From an uncultured Lachnospiraceae bacterium (lineage in GTDB: Bacteria > Bacillota > Clostridia > Lachnospirales > Lachnospiraceae), in assembly GCA_946544235.1 (NCBI GenBank), contig CAMNMC010000098.1, forward strand, positions 1 to 36,073: a stretch of DNA of 36,073 nucleotides, in the 5' to 3' direction. Under the pieces are notes generated by a model that searched no databases, was not told where the DNA came from, and was given only the letters and a program-made list of their open reading frames with translations. Position numbers and translations under genes: made by a program. Shown here one piece after another: positions 6,495 through 14,413 of this stretch. The stretch's first letter is position 1; the number at the start of each line of letters is the position of its first letter.

Positions 6495-7959
6495 ACTGAA
6501 ACAATATGCGCAGGATTACAGAAGAGTTCCTGTTGCGAAGGCTGTGCTTTCCGATGCGGCAACCCCGATCGAGGTTATGCGTAGACTGAAAAAAGTCAGC
6601 AGGCACTGCTTTATACTTGAAAGCGTGGAGAGTCAGAAATACTGGGGACGCTACACCTTCCTCGGCTATGATCCTTCTCTGGAGATAAGCTGCAGTGATT
6701 ACAAGATGAATATAAAAAATGTTCGCAGCGGAGAGAATGAAGAGATTGTACTCGGTAAGGACAGTGAATACGAAAAACCTGAGGATTATCTGAGACATCT
6801 CATAGCTGAGAACAAAAGCCCGAGAGTTGAAGGGCTGCCGACCTTTACAGGTGGGCTGGTAGGGTATTTTGCATATGACTATATCAAATATGCAGAGCCT
6901 CGATTAAAGCTTGATGCGAAAGATGAGGACGGCTTCAAGGATATGGATCTTATGCTTTTCGATAAGGTTATAGCCTTCGACAATATCATGCAGAAGATAA
7001 TCATGATCGTGAATATTTCGACCGACGATCTTGATAAGAATTATGAGCTGGCTGTGAGTGAACTGAATGAGATGGAGGCGCTTGTCACATCCGGTGAGAA
7101 GGCTGACATTCCTAAAGGAAAGCTTCTTTCAGATTTCAGAGGACTCTTCAGCAAGGAAGCCTACGAGGCAATGGTTGAGAAAGGAAAATACTACATCCAC
7201 GAGGGTGACATCTTCCAGGTGGTTCTTTCAAACAGATTTGAGGCGGATTTCTCAGGAAGCCTCTTCGATACCTACAGAGTGCTTCGTTCAACCAATCCAT
7301 CACCATACATGTTCTACTTCGGAAGTGATGATATGGAGCTTGCGGGAGCATCTCCGGAGACTCTGGTTAAGGTGGACAACAGAGAAACCTACACCTTCCC
7401 TCTTGCGGGAACGAGACCGAGAGGCGCAAATGATGCAGAGGACAAGGCGCTTGAAGAAGAATTACTTGCGGATGAGAAGGAACTGGCAGAGCACAATATG
7501 CTGGTCGACCTCGGAAGAAATGATATCGGAAGGGTCGCAGAGTTCGGCAGCGTTAAGGTTGAGCATTATATGGATGTTCAGAGGTATTCACACGTAATGC
7601 ATATCGGTTCAACGGTTCACGGAACACTGAGAGAAGATAAGGATGCACTTTCTGCATTATCTGCAATCCTTCCGGCAGGAACACTTTCCGGAGCACCGAA
7701 GATAAGGGCCTGTGAGATAATAAATGAGCTTGAGGACAGCAAGCGAGGCGTTTACGGCGGAGCGGTCGGATATATTGATTTCACAGGAAATCTTGATACA
7801 TGTATAGCCATAAGGCTGGCTTTCAAAAAGGGCGACAAGGTATTTGTCAGAGCAGGCGCAGGAATTGTTGCTGACAGCGTTCCAGAGAAGGAATACCAGG
7901 AGACGATCAATAAGAGTAAGGCAGTCATGAATGCTCTTCATGAAGCGGATGAGATGTAA
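6472..7959 (+). CDS. trpE: Anthranilate synthase component I
   Basis: This enzyme makes anthranilate from chorismate and ammonia supplied by TrpG, the first step of tryptophan synthesis. The 495-residue length is normal. The N-terminal domain has the tryptophan-binding LES motif (49-51) with the downstream GRYTFLGY, so feedback inhibition is expected. The chorismate-binding domain contains LPAGTLSGAPK and DTCIAIRLAF, and ends with RAGAGIVADSVPEKE. The ATG at 6472 is ten bases after AAGGAGG; the frame is open to a GTG at 6463 that lies too close to this site. It is the first gene of the operon behind the T-box leader, and trpG follows after about 100 bases. Confidence 0.97.
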   Translation: MMITEKSKLKQYAQDYRRVPVAKAVLSDAATPIEVMRRLKKVSRHCFILESVESQKYWGRYTFLGYDPSLEISCSDYKMNIKNVRSGENEEIVLGKDSEYEKPEDYLRHLIAENKSPRVEGLPTFTGGLVGYFAYDYIKYAEPRLKLDAKDEDGFKDMDLMLFDKVIAFDNIMQKIIMIVNISTDDLDKNYELAVSELNEMEALVTSGEKADIPKGKLLSDFRGLFSKEAYEAMVEKGKYYIHEGDIFQVVLSNRFEADFSGSLFDTYRVLRSTNPSPYMFYFGSDDMELAGASPETLVKVDNRETYTFPLAGTRPRGANDAEDKALEEELLADEKELAEHNMLVDLGRNDIGRVAEFGSVKVEHYMDVQRYSHVMHIGSTVHGTLREDKDALSALSAILPAGTLSGAPKIRACEIINELEDSKRGVYGGAVGYIDFTGNLDTCIAIRLAFKKGDKVFVRAGAGIVADSVPEKEYQETINKSKAVMNALHEADEM

Positions 7960-8057
7960 ACTGGTCATGAAAAATGCCGCTTCACAAAAACAAAGTGGCA
8001 GAATGATGAGATCATGGCGTGATGATATATAAAGTTAGTTAGAAAGGATGTGGAAAA

Positions 8058-8744
8058 ATGATACTCCTTATAGATAATTACGACAGCTTTTCGTATAATC
8101 TCTATCAGTTGATCGGAAGCATAAATCCGGACATCAGGGTTATAAGAAATGATGAAATGACTGTCGAAGAAATAGAAGATCTGGCACCGAGCCACATAAT
8201 CCTCTCACCGGGACCGGGCAAGCCGTCCGATGCGGGAATATGCGAGGATGTAGTAAGAAAACTGGCAGGAAAGATACCTATCCTCGGCGTATGCCTCGGA
8301 CATCAGGCGATATGTGAGGTTTACGGGGCGAATGTAACCTACGCGAAGCGTTTGATGCATGGTAAGCAGTCAATATGCTCGATAGAGGATGATGACATAT
8401 TTGACGGAGTCGGTCACAGAACAGCTGAGCTCGCTGATTATGGCAGCACTATCACGACGGCCGGAATGACCGGTGAAGCCGGCGCATCAGGGAATGGGGC
8501 GGCAGGAAGATCAGCCGGCTCAGAGAATGATAAAAAGAGAAAACTCAGAGTTGCGAGATATCATTCACTTGCAGCAAAGGAAGAGGGCTTCCCGGAGGAG
8601 CTTAAGGTTATAGCTGTTGCGGATGATGACGGCGAGATAATGGCAGTAAGGCACAGGAATTACATGGTTTATGGATTGCAGTTCCACCCGGAATCAATCC
8701 TTACGCCTGAGGGAATGATGATACTTGCGAATTTCCTGAGATAA
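8058..8744 (+). CDS. trpG: Anthranilate synthase component II, glutamine amidotransferase
   Basis: This subunit hydrolyses glutamine and passes ammonia to TrpE. The class I amidotransferase triad is visible: C79 in GVCLGHQ, and H210 and E212 in QFHPES. The oxyanion motif SPGPGKPSDAG is also present. At 228 residues it is longer than the usual 185-200. The extra length is an Ala/Gly/Ser-rich insertion of about 40 residues (roughly 120-163) placed just before the conserved ARYHSL strand, so it would form a surface loop. The ATG has AGAAAGGATG upstream. There is no PabA-specific context; location within the trp operon supports trpG. Confidence 0.95.
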   Translation: MILLIDNYDSFSYNLYQLIGSINPDIRVIRNDEMTVEEIEDLAPSHIILSPGPGKPSDAGICEDVVRKLAGKIPILGVCLGHQAICEVYGANVTYAKRLMHGKQSICSIEDDDIFDGVGHRTAELADYGSTITTAGMTGEAGASGNGAAGRSAGSENDKKRKLRVARYHSLAAKEEGFPEELKVIAVADDDGEIMAVRHRNYMVYGLQFHPESILTPEGMMILANFLR

Positions 8745-8920
8745 AGGAAAAATATGAGTATCTGCCTGATGCAACAAGATGCGAAGGTAAGAGCAATACA
8801 GTGATCATACGTGATGAATGAAGTGATGGTTATCATTCGGAATCGTGAACCGAAAATTATTTGATTGTTAATGCTAAGATATAAATCATAAAAATGTATT
8901 GAATACGGAGGAATAATAAG

Positions 8921-9940
8921 ATGATCAAGGAAGCAATCGAGAAGATAGTTAATAAGCAGGACCTTACATTTGATGAGGCATACACAGTAATGAACGAGAT
9001 AATGAGCGGCGAGACAACGCCTACACAGAACGCAGCATTTCTTTCAGCTCTTTCAACCAAGAGTGCAAAGGCTGAGACAACAGATGAAATCGCCGGTTGT
9101 GCAGCTGCCATGAGAGCACATGCAACACAGGTAGAGACAGGCATGGAGATTTTTGAGATAGTCGGTACAGGCGGAGACAATGCGCAGAGCTTCAATATTT
9201 CAACAACATCTGCTATAATCGCTGCAGCAGGCGGTATGAAGGTTGCTAAGCATGGTAACAGAGCTGCTTCTTCAAAATGCGGAACAGCTGACTGTCTTGA
9301 GGCTCTCGGTGTAAATATCCAGCAGGACCCTGAGAAGTGTATTGAACTTCTGAACGAGGTTGGAATGTGCTTCTTCTTCGCTCAGAAATATCACAGCTCA
9401 ATGAAATATGTTGGTCCGATCAGAAAGGAACTTGGTTTCAGAACCGTATTTAACATTCTCGGACCGCTTACCAATCCCGGAAAGCCACAGATGCAGCTTC
9501 TTGGTGTATATGATGAATATCTTGTTGAGCCGCTTGCACGTGTACTTGTAAGTCTCGGCGTTAAGAGAGGAATGGTTGTATATGGACAGGATAAGCTGGA
9601 TGAAATATCACTCAGCTCACCGACAACTATCTGCGAGATCAAGGACGGATGGTACAGATCGAGTGTGATCAGACCTGAGGATTTCGGATTCACAACCTGC
9701 GACAAGAGTGAGCTGGTCGGCGGTACTCCTGAAGAAAATGCAGCTATCACAAGAAGAATTCTCGGCGGTGAGGAGAAGGGTGCAAAGAGAAATGCAACTC
9801 TCATGAACGCAGGTGCTTCACTTTATATCGGTGGTAAGGCTGATTCAATCGCAGATGGAATCAAGCTTGCTGCAGAGCTTATCGATTCAGGCAAAGCGCT
9901 TGAGACACTCGAGAAGATGATTGTTGTAAGTAATCGATAA
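8921..9940 (+). CDS. trpD: Anthranilate phosphoribosyltransferase
   Basis: This enzyme transfers the phosphoribosyl group of PRPP to anthranilate. The 339-residue length is standard. The PRPP-binding loop [17 protein letters not shown] (about 85-101) and the anthranilate/PRPP-site segment [20 protein letters not shown] (about 107-126) are typical of the family. The ATG is preceded by GGAGGAATAATAAG. It is preceded by a 176-base spacer in which I see no gene beyond a doubtful 16-codon frame, and is followed by a 208-base AT-rich spacer with no clear feature. Confidence 0.97.
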   Translation: MIKEAIEKIVNKQDLTFDEAYTVMNEIMSGETTPTQNAAFLSALSTKSAKAETTDEIAGCAAAMRAHATQVETGMEIFEIVGTGGDNAQSFNISTTSAIIAAAGGMKVAKHGNRAASSKCGTADCLEALGVNIQQDPEKCIELLNEVGMCFFFAQKYHSSMKYVGPIRKELGFRTVFNILGPLTNPGKPQMQLLGVYDEYLVEPLARVLVSLGVKRGMVVYGQDKLDEISLSSPTTICEIKDGWYRSSVIRPEDFGFTTCDKSELVGGTPEENAAITRRILGGEEKGAKRNATLMNAGASLYIGGKADSIADGIKLAAELIDSGKALETLEKMIVVSNR

Positions 9941-10148
9941 TATATTTATAAATGATTTATTTGTTTATTCTGAGTTGCAAAGCACAAAATACTTGAAATT
10001 GTCAATAACAGAGTGAATGTTAAATATAAATAACTGGGTTGCGTGATGAAATAATATTATGAAGTTTGAATTAATGATTTGTTCTTGATATTGTATTTCA
10101 GTATGTGACATCTCAAAATTGAGTTATTGTTGAGCAGAGGTATAAAAA

Positions 10149-10979
10149 ATGATTCTTGATGAGTTAGCCGCATCAACGCGAAAAAGAATAGAAAAGGAAA
10201 AAGAGATAATTCCATATGACACCCTGAAGGAGCAGGCTGAGGCTGTAGCAAGAGCAGAGTGTGAGGCATTAAAGAAGGAAGACCGCTCTGAAATTAAGGC
10301 AGACAGATACGAATTTGCCTTTGAGAAAGCACTTTCAAAGGAAGGCCTTTCAATCATATCGGAGGTCAAGAAGGCTTCTCCTTCCAAGGGAGTTATTGCT
10401 GAGGATTTTCCTTATGTCAGAATAGCTGCTGAGTATGAAGAGGCAGGGGCAGATGCGATCAGCTGCCTCACTGAGCCGGAACGTTTCAAGGGCAGTGATC
10501 TATATCTGAAGGAGATAGTGAAGAACGTTAAGATTCCTGTACTCCGTAAGGATTTTACAGTTGATAAATACATGATCTACCAGGCAAAGCTCATGGGTGC
10601 ATCTGCAGTACTTCTTATTGCTGCTATACTTTCAGATAAGGAACTGCAGGACTATTATGAGACAGCCGATGGTCTGGGTCTCTCATGTCTCTTTGAGGCT
10701 CATGATGCCGAGGAGGTCAGGAGATGTCTGGCTGCCGGCGCGAGAATAGTCGGAGTGAATAACCGTAACCTTAAGGATTTTACGGTTGATATAAAAAACA
10801 GTATCAGACTGAGAGATATGGTTCCGAATGACAGAATATTTGTTTCTGAAAGCGGAATGATGGTTCCTGAGGATGTTATAAGGCTCAGAGAAAATGGTAC
10901 CGATGCGGTTCTGATCGGCGAGATGCTGATGAGAAGCAGCGACAGAAGAGGACTGATTAAAACGCTGAAGGCCAGATAA
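10149..10979 (+). CDS. trpC: Indole-3-glycerol phosphate synthase
   Basis: This enzyme closes the indole ring from carboxyphenylamino-deoxyribulose phosphate. The protein is a 276-residue TIM barrel with ISEVKKASPSKG (catalytic E72 and K74), CLTEPERFKGS, VLRKDF with the general-acid K134, NNRNL and a C-terminal phosphate-binding DAVLIGEM. The N-terminal ILDELAASTRKRI helix is typical. The AGCAGAGG before the ATG is a modest ribosome binding site. trpF starts 15 bases after the stop, so the two are probably translated together as separate chains rather than the fused enzyme of enteric bacteria. Confidence 0.97.
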   Translation: MILDELAASTRKRIEKEKEIIPYDTLKEQAEAVARAECEALKKEDRSEIKADRYEFAFEKALSKEGLSIISEVKKASPSKGVIAEDFPYVRIAAEYEEAGADAISCLTEPERFKGSDLYLKEIVKNVKIPVLRKDFTVDKYMIYQAKLMGASAVLLIAAILSDKELQDYYETADGLGLSCLFEAHDAEEVRRCLAAGARIVGVNNRNLKDFTVDIKNSIRLRDMVPNDRIFVSESGMMVPEDVIRLRENGTDAVLIGEMLMRSSDRRGLIKTLKAR

Positions 10980-10994
10980 TAGAAGGTTATATTT

Positions 10995-11684
10995 ATGATT
11001 AAAAATACAACTAAAATAAAAATCTGCGGTCTTACACGCGAAGAGGATATCGAGGTTGTCAACAGATTCCTTCCGGAGTATATCGGTTTTGTTTTCTGGC
11101 CAAGGAGTAAACGTTTTGTCGACAGAGAGAAAGCGGCGGCTCTGAAGTCAAAGCTTGATAAGAGGATTGAAGCGGTCGGTGTCTTCGTTGATGAAGATAT
11201 TGAGGTTGTTGCAGGACTTCTGAAGGATGGAATCATTGATATTGCTCAGCTTCACGGAAACGAGTCTGAAGAGTATATCAGTGAGCTGAAGAGGATCTCC
11301 GGGAAGGAAGTTATCAAGGCATTCAAGGTGCCTAAAAACAGCGAGAATTCGGTTGAACATGGATCGGCAGATAATAAGAGCATAAGTTTGGCGGAGGCTC
11401 AGAACGAGCTGAGACAGAGAATCATGGATTCACCTGCAGATCATATTCTTCTTGATTCCGGTATGGGTTCGGGCAAAACCTTTGACTGGAGCAGCATCGG
11501 AGATTTCGGAAGACCATATTTTCTTGCCGGAGGACTGGATACGGAGAATGTTCGTGAGGCCGTGGAAAAGCTGAGTCCCTATGCGGTTGATGTAAGCTCC
11601 GGAGTCGAGACAGACGGACGGAAGGATGCCGGGAAGATAAAAAGATTTATTGAATCGGTTCGATGGCGTCGGGAGGATTTGTAG
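10995..11684 (+). CDS. trpF: Phosphoribosylanthranilate isomerase
   Basis: This enzyme isomerises phosphoribosylanthranilate in the tryptophan pathway. The barrel shows the catalytic cysteine C11 in KICGLT, the general-acid D154 in ILLDSGMGSGKTFDW, and the phosphate-binding LAGGL and DVSSGVE motifs. At 229 residues it is longer than the usual 195-210. A polar insertion (about 113-145) lies before the DHILLD strand. The final seven residues (RWRREDL) and the stop codon are encoded inside the first copy of a 40-bp tandem repeat, so the C-terminus was probably remodelled by that duplication. Functional motifs are intact. Confidence 0.96.
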   Translation: MIKNTTKIKICGLTREEDIEVVNRFLPEYIGFVFWPRSKRFVDREKAAALKSKLDKRIEAVGVFVDEDIEVVAGLLKDGIIDIAQLHGNESEEYISELKRISGKEVIKAFKVPKNSENSVEHGSADNKSISLAEAQNELRQRIMDSPADHILLDSGMGSGKTFDWSSIGDFGRPYFLAGGLDTENVREAVEKLSPYAVDVSSGVETDGRKDAGKIKRFIESVRWRREDL

Positions 11685-11755
11685 ATCTGTCGAGGCTGTT
11701 CGATGGCGTCGGGAGGATTTGTAGATCTGTCGAGGCTGTTTGATGGCGTCGGGAG
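11659..11755 (+). repeat. 40-bp tandem repeat, 2.4 copies, overlapping the trpF 3' end
   Basis: The unit beginning TTCGATGGCGTCGGGAGGAT is perfectly repeated at 11659-11698 and 11699-11738, followed by a partial third copy to about 11755 with one change. The first copy contains the end of trpF and its TAG. The identity of the copies implies a recent duplication. Each copy contains a GGGAGGAT ribosome-binding-like sequence without a suitable start. Confidence 0.97.
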
Positions 11756-11842
11756 AAATAATTATTTCGAAATATTCAGGAACAGGGATTATTTATTGTT
11801 TAGATATATAATTAACCATATGATTATGTTGAAAAACTAAAT

Positions 11843-11878
11843 GTTATCTTCAATTATCGATTATAATCAATAGATAAC
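11843..11878 (+). other. AT-rich stem-loop upstream of trpB
   Basis: GTTATCT (11843-11849) pairs with AGATAAC (11872-11878), and an inner ATTAT pairs with ATAAT. No T tract follows, so it is not a clear terminator. It lies 38 bases before trpB and could be an mRNA processing or stability element. Confidence 0.4.
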
Positions 11879-11915
11879 GATATATAGAATACGAGTTACA
11901 AATAAGGAGATTGAG

Positions 11916-13109
11916 ATGGAAGAGAGTAAAAAGGGAAGATTCGGAAAGTTCGGTGGACAGTACATTCCGGAGACTTTGATGAATGAGATAAAGAAGCTTG
12001 AGAAGGCGTATGAGCACTATAAGAATGATCCGGAGTTCATAGCTGAGCTGGATGATCTCTATAAGAATTATGCAGGCAGACCGTCTATGCTTTACTATGC
12101 AGAGAAGATGACAAAGGATCTGGGCGGTGCGAAGATTTATCTGAAGAGAGAGGATCTGAACCATACAGGTGCGCACAAGATAAATAATGTTCTCGGACAG
12201 ATACTTCTTGCCAAGAAGATGGGCAAGACCAGAGTTATCGCAGAGACAGGTGCCGGTCAGCATGGTGTTGCAACTGCAACGGGAGCTGCACTTTTCGGAA
12301 TGGAATGCGAGATATTTATGGGTGAGGAGGATACTAAGCGCCAGGCTCTGAACGTATACAGAATGGAGCTTCTCGGTGCAAAGGTTCATCCGGTAAAAAC
12401 CGGTACAAGAACTCTTAAGGATGCCGTTAACGAGTGCATGAGAGAGTGGACCAAGAGGGTTGATGATACACTGTATGTTCTCGGTTCGGTTATGGGACCT
12501 CATCCTTTCCCGACGATCGTAAGAGATTTCCAGTCGGTTATTTCCAAGGAAGCAAGAGAGCAGATCCTTGAGAAGGAAGGCAAGCTTCCTACAGCTGTTG
12601 TTGCCTGTGTAGGCGGCGGAAGCAATGCAATGGGTATGTTCTACAACTTTATAAATGACAAGGACGTAAGGCTTATCGGCTGCGAGGCTGCCGGCCGTGG
12701 CGTCGATACCTACGAAACTGCAGCAACCATAGCTACAGGAACCATGGGCATCTTCCACGGTATGAAGTCGCTTTTCTGCCAGAATGAATATGGTCAGATC
12801 GCACCGGTTTATTCTATTTCTGCCGGACTTGATTATCCGGGAATCGGACCTGAGCATGCATATCTCAACGATATCGGACGTGCGGAATATGTTCCGGTTA
12901 CTGATGAAGAGGCTGTAAATGCATTTGAATACATCGCTAAGCAGGAGGGAATCATTGCGGCGGTTGAGTCGTCACATGCCATCGCTCACGTGATGAAGAT
13001 CGCTCCAACTATGAGTAAGGATGATGTTATAATCGTCTGCCTTTCAGGACGTGGAGATAAGGATGTTGCCGCAATCGCAAGATACCGCGGTGTTGAACTG
13101 TATGAGTGA
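11916..13109 (+). CDS. trpB: Tryptophan synthase beta chain
   Basis: This subunit condenses indole and serine using pyridoxal phosphate. The PLP lysine K88 lies in [11 protein letters not shown], the phosphate-binding loop is [12 protein letters not shown], and the N-terminal [14 protein letters not shown] is a TrpB hallmark. The 397-residue length is standard and corresponds to the TrpB1 type that works with TrpA. An AAGGAG ribosome binding site precedes the ATG. It follows the repeat and stem-loop spacer of about 230 bases after trpF. Confidence 0.98.
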   Translation: MEESKKGRFGKFGGQYIPETLMNEIKKLEKAYEHYKNDPEFIAELDDLYKNYAGRPSMLYYAEKMTKDLGGAKIYLKREDLNHTGAHKINNVLGQILLAKKMGKTRVIAETGAGQHGVATATGAALFGMECEIFMGEEDTKRQALNVYRMELLGAKVHPVKTGTRTLKDAVNECMREWTKRVDDTLYVLGSVMGPHPFPTIVRDFQSVISKEAREQILEKEGKLPTAVVACVGGGSNAMGMFYNFINDKDVRLIGCEAAGRGVDTYETAATIATGTMGIFHGMKSLFCQNEYGQIAPVYSISAGLDYPGIGPEHAYLNDIGRAEYVPVTDEEAVNAFEYIAKQEGIIAAVESSHAIAHVMKIAPTMSKDDVIIVCLSGRGDKDVAAIARYRGVELYE

Positions 13110-13253
13110 TGCAAAATAAGTGAATTGATTGTGAGAAAATACTATAGAATTGCTGGCTGATTGCTGCTGTTTGAACAGGTAAAAATGATGTTTTACAAGT
13201 GGCATTGACCAGTATGAAAACAGTATGATTTTATTGAAAGAAGAGGCTGTGAT

Positions 13254-14024
13254 ATGAGTAATATTTATAAAGCATTTGAAAATAAAAAAGCATTTATCGC
13301 ATTTCTGACTGCCGGCGATCCGGACTTTGAGACAAGCGTAGAGTGCTTCAAGGCTGTTGCAAGAGCCGGAGCAGATCTGATCGAGGTTGGCATTCCTTTC
13401 TCTGACCCGATAGCTGAGGGACCTGTAATTCAGGAGGCTGATCTCAGGGCGCTTGACAGCGGAATGACAACAGATAAGGTATTTGAACTGGTAAAGGAAG
13501 TTAGAAAAGAGACTGATGTTCCGATGGTATTCATGTCTTATATTAATCCTATTTACCACTATGGTGCAGAGAAATTCTTTGAGAAGGCAGCTGAGGTCGG
13601 AATCGACGGAGCCATCATTCCTGATATGCCTTATGAAGAGAAGGATGAGCTGGCCGGTGCGGCTAAGAAGTTTGGACTGGATATCATTTCGATGATCGCT
13701 CCAACATCTGAGGAGAGAATTAAGATGATCGCAAAGGAAGCTGAAGGCTTCATCTACGTAGTATCGTCACTTGGAGTTACAGGCGTAAGAAGCGAGATCA
13801 ACACTGATCTTGGCTCGATGATGAACCTTGTTCGCGAGGTGACAGATGTTCCTGCAGCAATCGGATTCGGTATCAGCACACCTGAACAGGCACGCAAAAT
13901 GGCGGGATATGCAGATGGTGCGATTGTCGGTTCTGCTATGGTTCGTATTGTTGCCGCAGAAGGAAAGAATGCTCCTCTGAAACTGTATGAATATGTGAAG
14001 AGTATGAAGGAAGCACTCGCATAA
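13254..14024 (+). CDS. trpA: Tryptophan synthase alpha chain
   Basis: This subunit cleaves indole-3-glycerol phosphate and channels indole to TrpB. The barrel motifs AFLTAGDPDFETS, DLIEVGIPFSDP and SSLGVTGVRSE are present, as is the phosphate-binding region near GFGIS and GSAMV. Catalytic E44 aligns with E49 of the Salmonella enzyme. The residue aligning with the catalytic D60 is glutamate here (E55 in SDPIAEGP). I believe this variant also occurs in other Firmicutes, so it is likely functional. The length of 256 residues is normal. A strong terminator follows, making this the last gene of the operon. Confidence 0.97.
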   Translation: MSNIYKAFENKKAFIAFLTAGDPDFETSVECFKAVARAGADLIEVGIPFSDPIAEGPVIQEADLRALDSGMTTDKVFELVKEVRKETDVPMVFMSYINPIYHYGAEKFFEKAAEVGIDGAIIPDMPYEEKDELAGAAKKFGLDIISMIAPTSEERIKMIAKEAEGFIYVVSSLGVTGVRSEINTDLGSMMNLVREVTDVPAAIGFGISTPEQARKMAGYADGAIVGSAMVRIVAAEGKNAPLKLYEYVKSMKEALA

Positions 14025-14060
14025 TTTCATAAGACTCATGATTAAATAATGACTTTAGAA

Positions 14061-14106
14061 AACCGGCGGAGCAGCTGTACAGGCGCTCCGCCGGCTTATT
14101 ATTTTT
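14061..14106 (+). terminator. Terminator of the trp operon
   Basis: CCGGCGGAGC (14063-14072) pairs perfectly with GCTCCGCCGG (14085-14094), followed by CTTATTATTTTT. It begins about 40 bases after the trpA stop codon. Confidence 0.92.
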
Positions 14107-14141
14107 AATCGAGAAATGCCTGAATATATACTTACAGTTTA

Positions 14142-14170
14142 CTGACAAAACAGCGTGTTTGTGTTATAAT
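14142..14170 (+). promoter_or_regulatory. Near-consensus promoter of the tRNA-like RNA
   Basis: CTGACA and a perfect TATAAT are separated by 17 bases. The predicted start is near 14177, just before the closing stem of the tRNA-like RNA. Confidence 0.8.
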
Positions 14171-14176
14171 TATTAT

Positions 14177-14306
14177 GTTGCCGGCAGCTATATATATTTA
14201 CTTCTTCAGGTCACGATGGTGGTCGCGGGTTCGAGTCCCGTCAGCCTGTTTCAGGCTGTAGCTCAGCAGGTTAGAGCACCATGAATAATGTGTCGATGTC
14301 GCCGGT
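14177..14306 (+). ncRNA. Circularly permuted tRNA-like RNA, YrlA/Y-RNA-like
   Basis: The sequence reads as a tRNA with its 3' half first. Variable loop TGGTC (14220-14224) leads into a T arm (GCGGG-TTCGAGT-CCCGT). The acceptor strand CAGCCTG (14242-14248), a TTT loop and the acceptor strand CAGGCTG (14252-14258) follow, then TA and a D arm (GCTC-AGCAGGTTA-GAGC). CACCAT (14277-14282) pairs with ATGGTG (14216-14221) at the anticodon-stem position, so the ends leave there. Positions used for the tRNA tertiary fold are all conserved: U8-A14, G15-C48, G18G19 with U55C56, and A58. A 5' GGUC-A-CGAUGGU resembles the Ro60-binding strand of Y RNAs. GCCGGC (14180-14185) can pair with GCCGGT (14301-14306). 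It cannot be charged because the acceptor end is closed. The fold is seen directly; the Y RNA relation is from family knowledge. Confidence 0.8.
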
Positions 14307-14413
14307 CCTTTACATGCACAGCTATTGTCACTTACTTCCGAGGGATTTAAACAGCCACTGGCTGTATATTGTAGTAGCGGCAAGATATTTAGTGTTAAAG
14401 AAAGGGGAAGAGT

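Noticed and set aside
8753-8803. 16-codon frame after trpG
   Set aside because: AAGG before the ATG is weak, there is no motif or conservation evidence, and such frames are expected by chance.
11659-11755. CRISPR array
   Set aside because: The copies are directly abutting 40-bp units without variable spacers.
11850-12857. Long minus-strand frame across trpB
   Set aside because: It lies fully within trpB, has the Leu/Ile/Cys-rich composition of an antisense shadow, and shows no motif.
14225-14280. A normal tRNA gene (Ile- or Met-like 5' and 3' halves)
   Set aside because: The 3' half precedes the 5' half, no anticodon loop can form in a linear order, and the acceptor stem is closed by three T residues, so it cannot be a standard tRNA.
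14198-14383. Minus-strand protein frame ending ADGTRTRDHHRDLKK
   Set aside because: It is the antisense reading of the tRNA-like RNA; frames of this kind commonly arise across tRNA sequences and no ribosome binding site supports it.
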